Positions 33,368 to 41,873 of a stretch of 48,187 bases of DNA are shown piece by piece. This DNA is from JAAYYY01 sp964602995 (GTDB lineage Bacteria; Chloroflexota; Anaerolineae; Promineifilales; Promineifilaceae), in NCBI GenBank assembly GCA_964602995.1, contig CAZRTM010000015.1:1-48187 (forward strand), in the 5' to 3' direction. The first letter of the stretch is position 1, and every line of letters starts with the position of its first letter. The position numbers and the translations under genes are program-made. The notes beneath the pieces were generated by a model, which was not told where the DNA came from, searched no databases, and saw only the letters and a list, made by a program, of their open reading frames with translations.

Positions 33368-35368
33368 CTAGCGGCCTGCAGCCTGCATATCCTCCCCGAT
33401 GGGAATCTCCACCGACTCGCCCAGCCAATTGCCGCCGGTGTCCATGAGCGGCACGGTCTCCAGTTCTGGGAAGCGATAGAGGCCGGTTCGCATGCGCCAG
33501 GGGGGTGTGGCATCGTCAGGTGGCCTGATCGTGAAGCTGGTGACGACGGAGTCACCCGGCTGCCATTGGCGCGCGGAAAAGACGGGGGCGTCCTCCTGGG
33601 TCAGCCGCTGCCCGTTGCTATCCAGCAGATGGTTAAAGAAATGGTAGGTTTCCGGCGTAGGATTGTCGGCCGGGTGCCAGTGGATGCGCCAGACAAAGGC
33701 GCGGTCGTCCTGTAGAGCAAGCACGTCATAGCCATACCACTTCACGAAATTCATGAAGAGGTGCGGCTCTTCAAACTGTTCCTGAGGGACGGGGGCGCTG
33801 TCCGGACGCAGGGCGAGTATGTGGTACACGCCCTCGCCAGAACGTAACGGTATCTGCTCCTGGGTGGCAGCCATATTGAAGTAGGTCTCGAGCGCCGGGC
33901 CACCAATTTGTGCATTTACCAGGGCCACTGCGCCTTGCGCCGGGAACAGAGCCGAGCGCGTGACATTCAGGAAGCGGTGCGGAATGTCGCGCAACAGCAC
34001 GTCGTAAACAGCGGCGAATTCCTCCTGAGATGGCTCTTCGCTGCGGCCGGCGATAATCAGCTCCGCCGCCTGCGTTTGCTGCTGCAGCCGCTCTACCGCC
34101 TCCACCGCTTCCAATTTCAAAGCCAATGGTGTGCCGAAACCGCCCGGCGTATGTTCGTTTGTCACGAAGTTCAGAAGTGCGCCCCAGGCCCACAACTGCA
34201 GCACAACCGTTGCCGCCAACAGCACCCCCGCTGGAGCCAGAAGCCGCGGCGCGCGCCTGATAGCATTGACCAGGAGCAAAGCGATGGCGATGAAGGGGAC
34301 GGGGTAAACGGGCAGCAGGTAGTGCAACGTTACCGGTATGGGGACCAGGGTAAAGAGAAGAGGCGGCGCACAGAGCCAGAGGAGCAGCAGCAGGGCCATT
34401 TCCCTTTGCCGACCGTCGCCCTCTCTACGCAGCAAGGTAGCGGCTAATAGGACAATGCCGCCCACGAGCAGAAGCGCCAGCAGGAGGTAGGCGGGCACGA
34501 GGGTGGGGATTTGGGCCAGATAATCCTGGAATCGTTCGGGGCCGGCCAGGCTGTGCAGCTCGGCGCCGGTGCTCATCAGAAAGAGGTAGCGCCAGGGCGT
34601 CAGGCTGAACGTTATTGCGCTCGCTGTGCTTTGCGCTGTGTCTGGCAACGCGCTTTGCAAGGCTGCCAGCAGATTGCCCTCATCCCGTACGAGCGCGTAC
34701 AGAAAGGGTAGCGCGGCCAGCAGCGCCAGCCCGAGGCCGGCAAGCAATGGCCCGCTGCGCACACGCTTGCGATAGAGCAAGAGCAGCAGGAGTGATACGG
34801 GCGCCAGGGCAATGCCTGCAAAGTGCACCAGTACAGCCAGGGCCAGCAGCAGCAGGTGCGGGATCAGGAAGCGCGACCGCCGTTCGATGAAGATGAGGGC
34901 GGCTGTGATGGCCCAACCCACAACCAGCGGCGGCAAGAGGTTCTGCGCCCATATCTTTCGCGCGTGGACGACGGCCCAGGGGTTGGCGGCGAAGAGCAAA
35001 GCGGCCAGCAGAGCGGCGGCCGGTCCCCAGTAGCGGCGCACGAGCCACCAGCAGCCGAACACGGCCAATACGTTGGCAAAGCCTGTGAAAAGGGTAGCAG
35101 CATAGACGTGCTTCCAGATGAAGAGGGGCAGGGCGTAGAGCCAGACGCTGACCGGAGAGTTGGGGAAACCGACAGAGCTATCGATGCCACGCAGGGGGAA
35201 ATAAGCGCCCTCGGCCATATCCAGCGCCAGGGCCAGCAGCCGCGCCTCGTCGGCCTTAAATTCGGTGAGGCCCGGCCAGCCCATGCGCAGGAGCGCCGCC
35301 AGCAACAGGATCAGGGCCAGGAACAGTCCCTCGCGGAACTGCGATTGCTGCCATACAGTTCTGATCAT
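33368..35368 (-). CDS. Membrane glycosyltransferase, GT39/PMT_2-like
   Basis: A protein of about 666 residues with about ten to twelve membrane helices in the first 430 residues, in the style of polyprenyl-phosphate-dependent (ArnT/PMT-like) glycosyltransferases. The first loop has the acidic FKADEARLLALA motif in place of the usual DE pair. Residues of about 560-666 form a soluble beta-sandwich domain (WRIHWHPADNPTPETYHFFNHLL, SARQWQPGDSVVTSF). I prefer the ATG at 35368 (MIRTVWQQSQ); the frame begins at 35383. A related gene diverges from it on the other strand. Confidence 0.8.
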   Translation of the reverse strand: MIRTVWQQSQFREGLFLALILLLAALLRMGWPGLTEFKADEARLLALALDMAEGAYFPLRGIDSSVGFPNSPVSVWLYALPLFIWKHVYAATLFTGFANVLAVFGCWWLVRRYWGPAAALLAALLFAANPWAVVHARKIWAQNLLPPLVVGWAITAALIFIERRSRFLIPHLLLLALAVLVHFAGIALAPVSLLLLLLYRKRVRSGPLLAGLGLALLAALPFLYALVRDEGNLLAALQSALPDTAQSTASAITFSLTPWRYLFLMSTGAELHSLAGPERFQDYLAQIPTLVPAYLLLALLLVGGIVLLAATLLRREGDGRQREMALLLLLWLCAPPLLFTLVPIPVTLHYLLPVYPVPFIAIALLLVNAIRRAPRLLAPAGVLLAATVVLQLWAWGALLNFVTNEHTPGGFGTPLALKLEAVEAVERLQQQTQAAELIIAGRSEEPSQEEFAAVYDVLLRDIPHRFLNVTRSALFPAQGAVALVNAQIGGPALETYFNMAATQEQIPLRSGEGVYHILALRPDSAPVPQEQFEEPHLFMNFVKWYGYDVLALQDDRAFVWRIHWHPADNPTPETYHFFNHLLDSNGQRLTQEDAPVFSARQWQPGDSVVTSFTIRPPDDATPPWRMRTGLYRFPELETVPLMDTGGNWLGESVEIPIGEDMQAAGR

Positions 35369-35471
35369 CTTTGCACCAGGCATTGGATTAGTCTAGCGGG
35401 TACAGAAAAGAGGTCAAGCGGCAGTTAGAGAGGGTGGCGGCGCGTCTGGCGGCCCTGTAAACTTGGCGTCT

Positions 35472-37451
35472 ATGAAACGTAGATTCTGGCTCGTCCTGAC
35501 GCTGGTTGCCATCCTCTGGCTGGCGACGGCGTTGCGCTTCCACCGCCTGGACGCCCAATCGTTTTGGAACGACGAGGGCAACAGTGCGCGCCTCAGCGAA
35601 CGTTCTGTTGCGCTCATTGTGGAGGGCACGGCGAGCGATATTCACCCGCCACTCTACTATTTGATGCTGCACGGCTGGCGTTCCCTGTTGGGCGAGAGCG
35701 AGTTCGCCCTGCGTGCGCTGAGCGCCTTTGCCGGTGTTATCGTGGTCGCGGGCGTCTACGGGATCGCCCGCAGGCTCCTGCGCCCTGGCGCGGGGGCGTT
35801 GTTGGCGCCGCTGCTGGCGTCACTGCACCCGGCGCTGGTCTACTACAGCCAGGAGGCGCGCATGTACGAGTTGCTGGCTTTGTGGGCTGTGCTGGCGACG
35901 CTGATTTTTGTGCGGTGGCTGCGCGCGCAACGCCTATCTCTGTGGCTGGCCCTGGCGTACGTGCTGGTTACCGCCGCCGGGCTTTATACCCACTACTTCT
36001 ACCCCACCGTTCTCGCGGCGCATGGTTTTGTGCTGGGGCTGTGGTTGCTGCTCGGCTGGCGGCGGTTGTCGTCAGCGTCCTCAGAAGGCGCTATCAGCCA
36101 TGTAGGACGCCCTTTGCTGCGCTGGGGGGTGATGGTCTTCGCCGCGCTGTTGCTTTATCTACCCTGGCTGCCCATCTTCGTGCGCCAGGCCGGAGGTCGT
36201 TCCAGCGATAAGCTGCCGCCAACGGTATTTCTGGAGCGGGCGGGGCGCTGGCTGTTGTTTGGTGGGACGGTGGAAGACGGCACGTTCTGGCGGGGCGCTA
36301 CGGTAGCTGTTGCGGCGCTGCTGTTGCTCCTGTTGCTGGCGCTGCCGGCAAGGGAGCGGGCGCATAACTCCCAGGGAGGAGAAAGGGGATTGCTGGCGTG
36401 GCTGCTTCCAGTGAGTATGGTGCTAATCCCCCTCATCTCCATGCTGCTGGCGGGCACGACGCGGGAGCCGTATTTCAAATTTATGATGGTCGCGGCCCCC
36501 TTCCTGGCGTTGCTGGTCGCACACGTTATAGCGGCAACCTGGCCGGTGGGACAACGGCTGGGCGCGCAGCATCTGCGCTTTGGGCGCTTCTGGATGCCTC
36601 TTGCAGCAGTTCTGTTGTCAGGGATGTTGCTGGTGGGAACTGGGCGGTCACTTTCCAACCTCTACTATAATTCGGCCTTCGCGCGTGATGATTATCGCGG
36701 CATCGCCCGCCGCATCGAGGCGACTGGCCATCCGAATGACGGGATCATTCTAAACGCGCCCAATCAGTGGGAAGTGTTTACCTACTATCACCAGGAGGGA
36801 GCGCCGGTCTATCCTATCCCCCGTGGGCATGCTAACAGTGATGAAATCGCTGCCGAACTGGCCGAGATTACGGCGCGTCATGACCGGCTCTACGCACTGT
36901 TTTGGGGGGACGCAGAACAGGATCCGCAGCGACACGTTGAGCGGTGGCTGGATGCCCACGCCTTCAAAGCCCAGGAAGAGTGGGTGGGCGACGTGCGCTT
37001 TGTGACCTATGCTGTGCCGCCTGAACCGGCGCAAGCGATGGAGGTGGCGGCCGGCGTCACGTTCGGGGAGGAGATCAGCTTGCTAGGCTATACGCTGCGC
37101 GGAAATCCGCTTGCACCGGGCGACATCATTCAGGTGACGCTCTACTGGCAGGCGATGCAAACCCCGCCTGAGCGCTATAAGGTATTCCTGCATTTGCTTG
37201 ACCAGCAGGGCAATCTGGTGGCTCAGCGTGACGCGGAGCCGGGCGGCAACGTGGCAATAACCACAACGTGGGCGCCAGCAGAGACCGTGGTCGACAATCA
37301 CGGCGTACTGCTGCCGCTGGATCTGACGCCGGGTTCCTACGAGCTTTACGTGGGTCTATACCCACTTTTCGACCCACAACAACGGCTAATCTTTGACGAA
37401 GGGGGCGACGGGAAAGACAGCTATCACCTGGGAACGATTACGGTGCAGTAG
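35472..37451 (+). CDS. Membrane glycosyltransferase, GT39-like
   Basis: A 659-residue membrane protein with about ten helices. The first periplasmic loop has the classic FWNDEGNSARLSE acidic motif, followed by SDIHPPLYYLMLHGWRSLLGESEFALRALS, typical of family-39-like transferases. The last 130 residues are a soluble beta-sandwich (LYWQAMQTPPERYKVFLHLLDQQGNLVAQRDAEP, LTPGSYELYVGLYP), homologous in layout to that of the divergent neighbour. Both probably add sugars to exported lipids or proteins. ATG 35472 is preferred over an upstream TTG at 35463. Confidence 0.85.
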   Translation: MKRRFWLVLTLVAILWLATALRFHRLDAQSFWNDEGNSARLSERSVALIVEGTASDIHPPLYYLMLHGWRSLLGESEFALRALSAFAGVIVVAGVYGIARRLLRPGAGALLAPLLASLHPALVYYSQEARMYELLALWAVLATLIFVRWLRAQRLSLWLALAYVLVTAAGLYTHYFYPTVLAAHGFVLGLWLLLGWRRLSSASSEGAISHVGRPLLRWGVMVFAALLLYLPWLPIFVRQAGGRSSDKLPPTVFLERAGRWLLFGGTVEDGTFWRGATVAVAALLLLLLLALPARERAHNSQGGERGLLAWLLPVSMVLIPLISMLLAGTTREPYFKFMMVAAPFLALLVAHVIAATWPVGQRLGAQHLRFGRFWMPLAAVLLSGMLLVGTGRSLSNLYYNSAFARDDYRGIARRIEATGHPNDGIILNAPNQWEVFTYYHQEGAPVYPIPRGHANSDEIAAELAEITARHDRLYALFWGDAEQDPQRHVERWLDAHAFKAQEEWVGDVRFVTYAVPPEPAQAMEVAAGVTFGEEISLLGYTLRGNPLAPGDIIQVTLYWQAMQTPPERYKVFLHLLDQQGNLVAQRDAEPGGNVAITTTWAPAETVVDNHGVLLPLDLTPGSYELYVGLYPLFDPQQRLIFDEGGDGKDSYHLGTITVQ

Positions 37452-37474
37452 CCTGCCGCGGTACGATTTTCCCG

Positions 37475-37502
37475 TTGCAACATTGATAGATTATGCCATA
37501 AT
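37475..37502 (+). promoter_or_regulatory. Possible promoter of the histidine kinase gene
   Basis: TTGCAA (37475-37480) and CATAAT (37497-37502) are separated by 16 bp. The leader would be about 95 nt; no other element is visible in it. Confidence 0.45.
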
Positions 37503-37604
37503 GGGAGAGGAGCGATAAACTCACTGGAAGTGGCGCATATTCATCGATACTGACAATATTATCTTGCCGCCGTTGCGCTAAGGGGCATTGCCGGGGCTAC
37601 CACA

Positions 37605-40600
37605 ATGAAACGAAATATAACGTTGCTGCTGCTTGGTATGCTGGGGCTGGCAGTCATCAGCCTTTTTGAGGAATTCCGCCTTCTGAGTGCAATTCTGCTC
37701 ATCATCGTCCTTGCGTTGCTGAATCTGCTTTGGGCACGGCAAGATTGGCTGGCACAGGCGGTCGACGAGAAAACGACGGAGCTGAGCGCCAGCGACCGCC
37801 GGTACCGCTCGCTGGTGGAACAGGCCAGCGATGGCATCTTTGTCCTGGACGTCGATTCCTATATCCGCGAGGTGAACAGCAGCGCGCTGCGCATGTTCGG
37901 CTATGAGGAGGAAGAGTTGGTGGGGCGCCAGGCTTACCTGTTGGCACCAGCTTCTGAGTGGCGGCGCCGGGGGCTGAAACTTCATTCGCTGGAGGTGGGG
38001 CGCACCATTTCAACACGACGTTGGATGAAGCGGCGGGACGGTTCCCTGTTGCCGGTGGAAGTGAAAGCGAAAATGTTGCCCGACTCACGTCTGCTGGTCT
38101 TTGTGCGCGACATTACGGCTCAAGTGCAGTCGGAGGAGACATTACAGCGCCGGGGGCGGGCCTTGCGTGCGGTTAGCTTTTCGGCGGAGCAGTTCTTGCG
38201 TAGTGGGAACTGGCGGGAGCAAATTCAGGAAGTGCTTGGGGAGCTGGGGCAGGCCATCGATGCCAGCCGCGTCTACATTTTCGAGGAAGAGAGAGATGAA
38301 ACCGGGGCGCTGTACATTACCCAACGGTATGAGTGGGTGGCCGACGGAATCACGTCCTACCTCGAAGATCCTGCGTTACAGTACATGCCGGTTGAGGAAA
38401 CAGGCATCACCAGTTGGCTAGAGGCGTTGAAGAGGGGCGAGGTGAAGCATGGGCTGGTGCGCACCTTTTCAGAAGGAATCCGTTTTCTCTTGCAGGAGCA
38501 GCAGATCCAGTCGCTGGTTCTTGTTCCCGTGTTCGTTGGTGAGAGCTTCTGGGGCTTCCTCGGTTTTGACGAATGTCTTTACGAACGGACATGGTTGCCT
38601 GCTGAGATTGAAGCGATGCAAATTGCTGCTGATACTCTGGGCGCAGCAATCCAGCGCGAGCAGAACGAGCATCAGGTGCGAACAGCCGCTGCGCGGGCCA
38701 AGGCGCTGGTCAATACCGCGGCGCGGCTAAGCCAGGTGACAGAGTACCATTCGGTTCTAGACGCCATTTGTGAAGAGACGGTACGCGTGCTCAACGTGCC
38801 CTCGGCCACGATCAGCCTTTTCCGTGAAGAAATGCAGGCGTTTGAATTTGTGGCTCACGCCGGGCTTCCCGAGGCGTTCATTGAAGAAGCAACGCCGGTT
38901 ACCAAAGCGGAAATGGAGCAGTTCCGCTCCAGCGATGGCACACCGGCTGTGCTGATCGACGTACAACGGCTATCGCCGTCGCCACTGACGCAGTTGTTTG
39001 CCCGCTACAATTTCCGGACCGTGGCCTTCGTTGACCTCATTTATAGTGGGCGTCTTCTCGGGGTGCTTACAGCCAATGTATTCGGCGAGACGCGAGAGTT
39101 TGGACAGGAAGAGCTGGCGCTGTTACACGGGTTTGCCAACCAGGCTGCACAGGCCATTGCCAATTCCCAGCTCTACACAATGACCACGCACCTGTTGGAG
39201 AGAACACAACAGCAGTGGCAACAGATGCAGCACATTGTGGATACGGTGCCGGAAGGCGTCATTCTGATTGACGCCAGTTATAGAATCTTGCTGGCGAACC
39301 CGGCCGGACGCGATTATCTGGCGCTGCTCACCGATGCCACAGTGGGGGATGTCCTGCACTTTCTGGACGGCCGGCCCTTGCCGGACATTCTGAACGCGAC
39401 AGGATCGGAAAGGCCCTGGTATGAGCTGGCACCAGAAGGGACGGAACGGATTTTCATGCTCACAGAGCGGCCTATGGTAGGTAATGGGGGAACGTCAGGC
39501 TGGGTGCTGGTTATTCGCGATGTGACGGAAGAGCGGAAGCGACAGCAGCATGTGCAGAATCAGGAACGCCTGGCCACAGTGGGACAATTGGCGGCCGGTA
39601 TTGCCCACGATTTCAACAACATCATGGCCGTCATTACACTTTACAGCCAGGCCCTGGAGCGCAATCCCGACTTCCCCCGACGACAGGAATATCTGGCGAC
39701 CATTACCAAACAGGCAGGGCAGGCGGCGGACCTTATCAGCCAGATTTTGGATTTCAGCAGACGCGCCGTGATGGAGCGGGGTCGCCTGGACCTGTTGCCA
39801 TTTGTGAAAGAGGTGGTGAAGCTGTTACAGCGCACGCTGCCTGAGAGCATCGTGATTGAGCTAGAGGCTGAGGAGGAGAGCTATCTGGTTAATGCCGATC
39901 CCACGCGCCTGCAGCAAGCGTTAATGAATCTGGCGCTGAATGCGCGGGATGCCATGCCTGAGGGGGGCCAGCTACATATCAGACTTTCTCGATTTACCCT
40001 GGACGCCGGTGAATGCCCGCCGTTGCCGGCGATGAACGCCGGCGAGTGGATGAAGCTGACGGTAGGTGATACAGGAGTAGGTGTTGACACTAAAAACCTG
40101 CCGCACCTGTTTGAGCCTTTCTTCACCACCAAACACCCGGGGCGTGGTACGGGTCTGGGACTGGCCCAGGTCTACGGCATTGTCAAGCAGCACGGTGGAG
40201 AGATTGAGGTAACCAGCGTTGAGGGAGGGGGAACCACGTTTAATATTTACCTTCCGGCGCTGGAAAGAAAGAATCCGGATGACGCCTCTGCAGCAGCCGG
40301 CGAATCGGCGGGTAGCGGGCAAGAGACGATTTTGCTGGTCGAGGATCATGAACCCACGCAAGGGGCAATCCAGGATACGTTGGAGATGATGGGCTACGAT
40401 GTCCTCGTGGCCAGCACTGGCAGTGAAGCGCTAGAGCTTTACTCTGAGCATCTTGAGAGCGTCGATCTGGTGTTGAGCGATATGGTAATGCCCGAAATGG
40501 GCGGGATGGATTTATATCATCAACTGATTGAGCGCTGCGGCTCGATCAAGATGATGGTGATGACGGGCTATCCGCTGCAAGACGAAGGGCGTTCGTTGTT

Positions 40601-40724
40601 GGAGCAGGGCATTGTGGATTGGATCTCCAAGCCCTTTGCGCCTGATACGCTGGCGACAAAGCTGCGCCAGGTTCTGGATCGGGCTGTTGAGCACGAAGCT
40701 GTGGCCCGTTTGCAAACCTCGTAA
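37605..40724 (+). CDS. Multi-sensor hybrid histidine kinase
   Basis: A 1039-residue sensor kinase. Two short membrane helices (about 5-20 and 27-45) are followed by a PAS domain (about 62-180, SLVEQASDGIFVLDVDSYIREVN), two GAF domains (about 195-350 and 365-525), another PAS (about 540-650, MQHIVDTVPEGVILID), a HisKA region with H668 in GIAHDFNNIMAV, an HATPase domain (NLALNARDAMPEGG, VGDTGVGV, GTGLGLAQVYGIV) and a C-terminal receiver with phospho-acceptor D959 (LVLSDMVMPEMGG). The H-DFNN box marks the NtrB-like HisKA class. Signals are probably cytosolic ligands or redox state, given the GAF/PAS stack. No cognate regulator is adjacent; the single-domain receivers at 9665 and 11101 are possible but unproven partners. 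Confidence 0.93.
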   Translation: MKRNITLLLLGMLGLAVISLFEEFRLLSAILLIIVLALLNLLWARQDWLAQAVDEKTTELSASDRRYRSLVEQASDGIFVLDVDSYIREVNSSALRMFGYEEEELVGRQAYLLAPASEWRRRGLKLHSLEVGRTISTRRWMKRRDGSLLPVEVKAKMLPDSRLLVFVRDITAQVQSEETLQRRGRALRAVSFSAEQFLRSGNWREQIQEVLGELGQAIDASRVYIFEEERDETGALYITQRYEWVADGITSYLEDPALQYMPVEETGITSWLEALKRGEVKHGLVRTFSEGIRFLLQEQQIQSLVLVPVFVGESFWGFLGFDECLYERTWLPAEIEAMQIAADTLGAAIQREQNEHQVRTAAARAKALVNTAARLSQVTEYHSVLDAICEETVRVLNVPSATISLFREEMQAFEFVAHAGLPEAFIEEATPVTKAEMEQFRSSDGTPAVLIDVQRLSPSPLTQLFARYNFRTVAFVDLIYSGRLLGVLTANVFGETREFGQEELALLHGFANQAAQAIANSQLYTMTTHLLERTQQQWQQMQHIVDTVPEGVILIDASYRILLANPAGRDYLALLTDATVGDVLHFLDGRPLPDILNATGSERPWYELAPEGTERIFMLTERPMVGNGGTSGWVLVIRDVTEERKRQQHVQNQERLATVGQLAAGIAHDFNNIMAVITLYSQALERNPDFPRRQEYLATITKQAGQAADLISQILDFSRRAVMERGRLDLLPFVKEVVKLLQRTLPESIVIELEAEEESYLVNADPTRLQQALMNLALNARDAMPEGGQLHIRLSRFTLDAGECPPLPAMNAGEWMKLTVGDTGVGVDTKNLPHLFEPFFTTKHPGRGTGLGLAQVYGIVKQHGGEIEVTSVEGGGTTFNIYLPALERKNPDDASAAAGESAGSGQETILLVEDHEPTQGAIQDTLEMMGYDVLVASTGSEALELYSEHLESVDLVLSDMVMPEMGGMDLYHQLIERCGSIKMMVMTGYPLQDEGRSLLEQGIVDWISKPFAPDTLATKLRQVLDRAVEHEAVARLQTS

Positions 40725-40739
40725 GGGGAGTGGGGTTCG

Positions 40740-41717
40740 TTAGAGCAGCTTATCAGCGAAGGCGGGGAGGGCGGCTGTGCCGCCGGTGTGCCAGAAGAGG
40801 ATCGTCTGGCTGCGGGTGAAGGCGCCCCAACGGATAAGGTCGATCAGGCCACCCATGGCGCGGCCGGTGTAGACGGGATCCAGCAATATACCCTCTAACT
40901 GCGCAACCAACTGAATTGCCTCGCGCTCTGTTTCTCCCACCTGCGCGTAACCCTCTCCCAGATAGTCGTCGTTTACTTCGACTCGGTCAGCAACGGAAAC
41001 CGTGCCCAGGCCCAGGTGCGTCGCCGTTGCTGTGGCCAACGCCGAAACGAGCGTCTTCATCGTATCGGCAGGGTGATCAACGCTGATGCCCAGCACGTGG
41101 CCGCGGAAATCGTATACTTTGGCTCCCAACACCATGCCGGCCTGCGTGCCGCCGCTGCTGCTGGCAAAGACGATGAAGTCGACGTTAATGCGCTCCTCCT
41201 GTAGCTGCTGCATCAGCTCCTCTATGGCCAGAACGTAGCCGGTCGCGCCCATCACATTAGAGCCGCCAAGGGGGATAATATACGGCTTACGACCCATGAC
41301 CCGCAGTTCGGCGGCGATGTCGTTCATCACCTGCCCGCAGTCCTGCTCGTCGGCCCAGTAGAGGTGAGCGCCCAATAGTTTATCAAGGAGCAGATTGCCG
41401 GAGAATTGGGATGGGGCCTTGCCGCGTAGCACAAGGCTGCAGCCCAGACCAAAGTGAGCAGCCGCGGCTGCCGTCTGGCGGCAGTGGTTGCTCTGCGGTG
41501 CGCCGGTGGTGATCAGGTGGTCAAAACCGTTCGCCAGCGCGTCGGCAACCAGGAACTCTAATTTCCGTGTCTTGTTCCCGCCCGTTGCCAACCCTGTCTG
41601 ATCATCACGCTTGATCAGGAGCGAGGGACCACCCAGATGCTTACTTAAACGATCCATATGCTCCACCGGTGTTGGCAGGTGCGCAATGTGGACGCGATAG
41701 GGATAGGTTGGCTTCAT
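40740..41717 (-). CDS. PLP enzyme of the D-cysteine desulfhydrase / ACC deaminase family
   Basis: A 325-residue fold-type II PLP enzyme. LLIKRDDQTGLATGGNKTRKLEFLVADAL contains the PLP Lys and is characteristic of DcyD/ACC deaminase-like proteins; APQSNHCRQTAAAAA and ASSSGGTQAGMVLG are the substrate and phosphate loops. Activity could be D-cysteine desulfhydration or another beta-elimination/deamination. I chose ATG 41717 (MKPTYPYRVHIAHLPTP) because it has GAAGGGCAAG upstream; the frame opens at 41741. Confidence 0.88.
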   Translation of the reverse strand: MKPTYPYRVHIAHLPTPVEHMDRLSKHLGGPSLLIKRDDQTGLATGGNKTRKLEFLVADALANGFDHLITTGAPQSNHCRQTAAAAAHFGLGCSLVLRGKAPSQFSGNLLLDKLLGAHLYWADEQDCGQVMNDIAAELRVMGRKPYIIPLGGSNVMGATGYVLAIEELMQQLQEERINVDFIVFASSSGGTQAGMVLGAKVYDFRGHVLGISVDHPADTMKTLVSALATATATHLGLGTVSVADRVEVNDDYLGEGYAQVGETEREAIQLVAQLEGILLDPVYTGRAMGGLIDLIRWGAFTRSQTILFWHTGGTAALPAFADKLL

Positions 41718-41873
41718 AGAGGCTTGCCCTTCGAACTTCATTGGTGGTTGCAGCGCATTTACGCCGACGGTTGTTTTTTACCATAACTTGCCGATTCTAT
41801 CCACCGTCAAAGCCAGCACAGAGGCCTGTTGTACTCCTGTTTCCGGGTAAATCTGCGCCAGCAGGGGCGGGAT

